Assembly: GCA_937892525.1 (NCBI GenBank)
Contig: CALAEV010000022.1
Span: 1 to 33,478, forward strand
Direction of reading: 5' to 3'
Length of the DNA stretch: 33,478 nt
Source of the DNA: an uncultured Clostridia bacterium
GTDB lineage: Bacteria; Bacillota; Clostridia; Oscillospirales; Acutalibacteraceae
In this document: positions 31,878 to 33,478 of the stretch, in pieces
Numbering within the stretch: position 1 is the first letter of the stretch
How the letters are laid out: each line of letters starts with the position of its first letter
Position numbers and translations under genes: made by a program
The notes under the pieces: model-generated
What the model was told of the DNA's origin: nothing
Databases searched by the model: none
The model's input: the letters and a program-made list of their open reading frames with translations, nothing else

Positions 31878-33242
31878 TCATCGGGTGCGTTCAGGTTTTC
31901 GTATTCTGTTAGTTTCTAATCGGTGTTCTTCCTGTAATAACTCATACAGGTGAGGGGATTTCTCAAGAATTTGTTCAGCCTGTTTTAGCTTCTTTCTCAA
32001 TGGTATAATTTCTTGTGTAATCTCCTTGCGCAGAGCTTTATACTTTTCTTTTTCTTCAGGAGTATTTGCTCTGCGTTTTTTGTTATCTGCTCTATTTCTT
32101 TTATCTTCAAGTTCAGTAATCTTTAGGTTTGTTTCTTCGATACTTTGTAATAAATCATCAGTAGTATGAATTTGGTTGTCGGTTAGGAAATGATAGTCAG
32201 CTACAAATTGCTTAACATCCTTTGCAGCTTGTCTCATTTCAGGTGATAACAGCATGGCATCAGATATTTCCTTTAATAATTGAAAAACCAATATAATAAG
32301 CAGAAACATAGTGTCAACAAAAATCACATCAGGCTTCTTTGAATGTTCAATGCTGAATTTCAAGCGTTTTGCCATTGCTTCAAGTGGAAGGTGTTTGTTT
32401 CTCGTCATAACATAGCTGTTCCAAGTAGCCCTGCCTGTGGTACTGTAAAGATTAGCATTCAATCGTTTATCAATTTCTTCAATGGCATAACCAAGACTGG
32501 TAAGTCTAACACCTCTTTTCCAACCTTTTGCCTTAATTGTCAAACGCTGATAATCAATGGTGTAACCCATATTGTTAAGAGCGTTATAAAAATACTTCCG
32601 ACTTGTTGCAACTGAAAGACAAAGTTCAATATCTTCTCCAAGTATATCTCTGTGAGTTTTGTTACCTTTCTTATGAATCCAATATGCACCTTTCTGACCA
32701 CCGTAAAATGATGCATTTTCAAGAACGGATTTTCCTCGTTCCTTACAGATAGCATCAGAAATCTCACGGAGCTTGTAATGGTCAGAGATATGATTTTCAA
32801 ATTTTTTGCCTGTTTTGAATGATACAGAATTAACTACAAAGTGGTTGTGCAGATGATGTTTTTTATCAAGATGTGTAGTAACAACAATCTCATATTCATC
32901 ACCCCACATTCGCATTGCAGTTTCCATACCAATGCTGTGACATTCTTCGGGTGTTACTTCATTTTCCTTAAAACTCTGATAACCGTGATAAGCCACATTA
33001 CCACCAAGCTTTCCGTAATGCAGTTTTGTAGTCATCATGTGTTCGTATGCTCTTTGTACAGGACAGTTGATTGCTGATACAAAAAGTCTTTCATCAGTTT
33101 TATTATCATTCTCGGCATATTTAAGCGTTTTGTATAAATCATCATCAAGATACTTTTTGTTGATTGTCTTGTCGGGATTTTCAGCATATAAAATAACTGC
33201 TTTAAGTCTGCCTTTTATCGGCCAGAATCCTGTGGTAGCGAT
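31878..33242 (-). CDS. Relaxase/mobilization nuclease (MobA/MobL type), probable start codon ATC
   Basis: The protein nicks the transfer origin. The clear part from ATG 33038 has YHGYQSF and the histidine motif THLDKKHHLHNHFVVNS, typical of MobP/MobQ-like relaxases of Firmicutes elements. The C-terminus has one hydrophobic segment (FVDTMFLLIILVFQLL) and a long coiled region. The same frame stays open upstream for 68 more codons, reading ATTGFWPIKGRLKAVILYAE, then ENPDKT and LFVSAINC, exactly the family's N-terminal pattern. This part is therefore surely coding. The in-frame triplet at the expected start is ATC (33240-33242), with AAGGAG 11 bases upstream; an in-frame TGA stands six bases before. 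It gives 454 residues and overlaps the MobC-like gene. Confidence 0.88.
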   Translation of the reverse strand: MATTGFWPIKGRLKAVILYAENPDKTINKKYLDDDLYKTLKYAENDNKTDERLFVSAINCPVQRAYEHMMTTKLHYGKLGGNVAYHGYQSFKENEVTPEECHSIGMETAMRMWGDEYEIVVTTHLDKKHHLHNHFVVNSVSFKTGKKFENHISDHYKLREISDAICKERGKSVLENASFYGGQKGAYWIHKKGNKTHRDILGEDIELCLSVATSRKYFYNALNNMGYTIDYQRLTIKAKGWKRGVRLTSLGYAIEEIDKRLNANLYSTTGRATWNSYVMTRNKHLPLEAMAKRLKFSIEHSKKPDVIFVDTMFLLIILVFQLLKEISDAMLLSPEMRQAAKDVKQFVADYHFLTDNQIHTTDDLLQSIEETNLKITELEDKRNRADNKKRRANTPEEKEKYKALRKEITQEIIPLRKKLKQAEQILEKSPHLYELLQEEHRLETNRIRKPERTR

Positions 33243-33478
33243 AAGTCAATCAACTCCTTTTTAGGTGAAAGTATCTCACTATGAATTTCATCAACAAGAG
33301 CAATTAACTTTGCTTCAGTTTCAGTTGTCATATCTTTATTACAGATTTCACATAACTTTTCGTAGAAAATAAAAAAAGCATCAGGTAACACCGTTCTCGG
33401 TACAAAGCCTAATGCTCTCTTTGTTACATATTCACTTATAGATAATCCGCATTTTGAAGCATTACGCTCAATCTTCTT
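33215..33478 (-). CDS. MobC-like relaxosome accessory protein, partial (cut by window edge)
   Basis: This open frame is not closed at the right edge; 87 residues and the stop (complement of 33215-33217) are in the window. The visible part reads KKIERNASKCGLSISEYVTK and RALGFVPRT, the ribbon-helix-helix/helical pattern of MobC/plasmid mobilization relaxosome proteins (xxNAxxxGLSxSEYxRxxALG). It ends KKELIDLSLPQDSGR. It overlaps the start of the relaxase by 28 bases, as expected for a mobC-mobA pair, and its AAAAGGAG provides the relaxase ribosome-binding site. Confidence 0.82.
   Translation of the reverse strand, partial: KKIERNASKCGLSISEYVTKRALGFVPRTVLPDAFFIFYEKLCEICNKDMTTETEAKLIALVDEIHSEILSPKKELIDLSLPQDSGR

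Overview
The window looks like the chromosome of a low-GC, anaerobic, gut-type Clostridia member, probably Oscillospirales/Ruminococcaceae-like (inferred; no marker gene fixes the genus). Supporting signs are a Phe T-box before pheST, an IreB/ReoM homologue, a ctsR-mcsA-mcsB-clpC operon with CtsR boxes, a DnaD/DnaI-type primosome, two-subunit HacA-like LeuCD, purine-rich Shine-Dalgarno sites, and palindromic intergenic repeats of a kind common in gut clostridia.

Layout. 1-4530: an exporter-type ABC ATPase, then a very large secreted, membrane-anchored protein with two metallophosphoesterase domains. 4619-8410: promoter, T-box, pheS, pheT, terminator. 8471-9758: ireB/reoM, a conserved small unknown gene and a phosphoribosyltransferase. 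9761-10669 (minus): cysK. 10743-10887: a MITE-like repeat. 10894-15661 (minus): the stress operon ctsR-mcsA-mcsB-clpC with its promoter bracketed by two CtsR boxes. 15871-18700: a replication neighbourhood, in which a RepA-N-like protein on plus faces a dnaD-dnaC operon on minus. 18773-22338: galM, then ilvN-leuC-leuD. 22432-22569: a 45-residue Cys-rich membrane microprotein. 22664-23911: hflX. 23943-24187: a second MITE-like repeat. 24206-28874 (minus): a Thr-rich lipoprotein, a secreted alpha/beta hydrolase, a FAD/Rieske oxidoreductase and a short MGMT-type protein. 28922-33478 (minus): one end of an integrative mobilizable element with serine recombinase, small protein, ParB-like protein, relaxase and MobC-like protein; it runs off the right edge.

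How the genes fit together. McsA/McsB mark proteins by arginine phosphorylation for ClpC(P) and CtsR represses the set. ReoM/IreB, encoded nearby, is known in other Firmicutes to control ClpCP-dependent turnover of MurA. DnaD and the DnaI/DnaC-like loader form the primosome.

Most interesting signals: (1) the RepA-N-like protein and DnaD, otherwise different, end in nearly the same 27-residue tail (19 identical positions), suggesting a shared docking peptide in this primosome; (2) three intergenic arrays of short unrelated hairpins separated by a locus-specific invariant 7-8 bp linker, one of which supplies the end of ctsR; (3) a two-copy MITE-like element with matching 19-bp ends; (4) two genes (RepA-N-like and relaxase) whose expected start codon is ATA or ATC; (5) the Cys-rich microprotein; (6) a 69-bp direct duplication at the edge of the mobile element that contains the recombinase stop codon.
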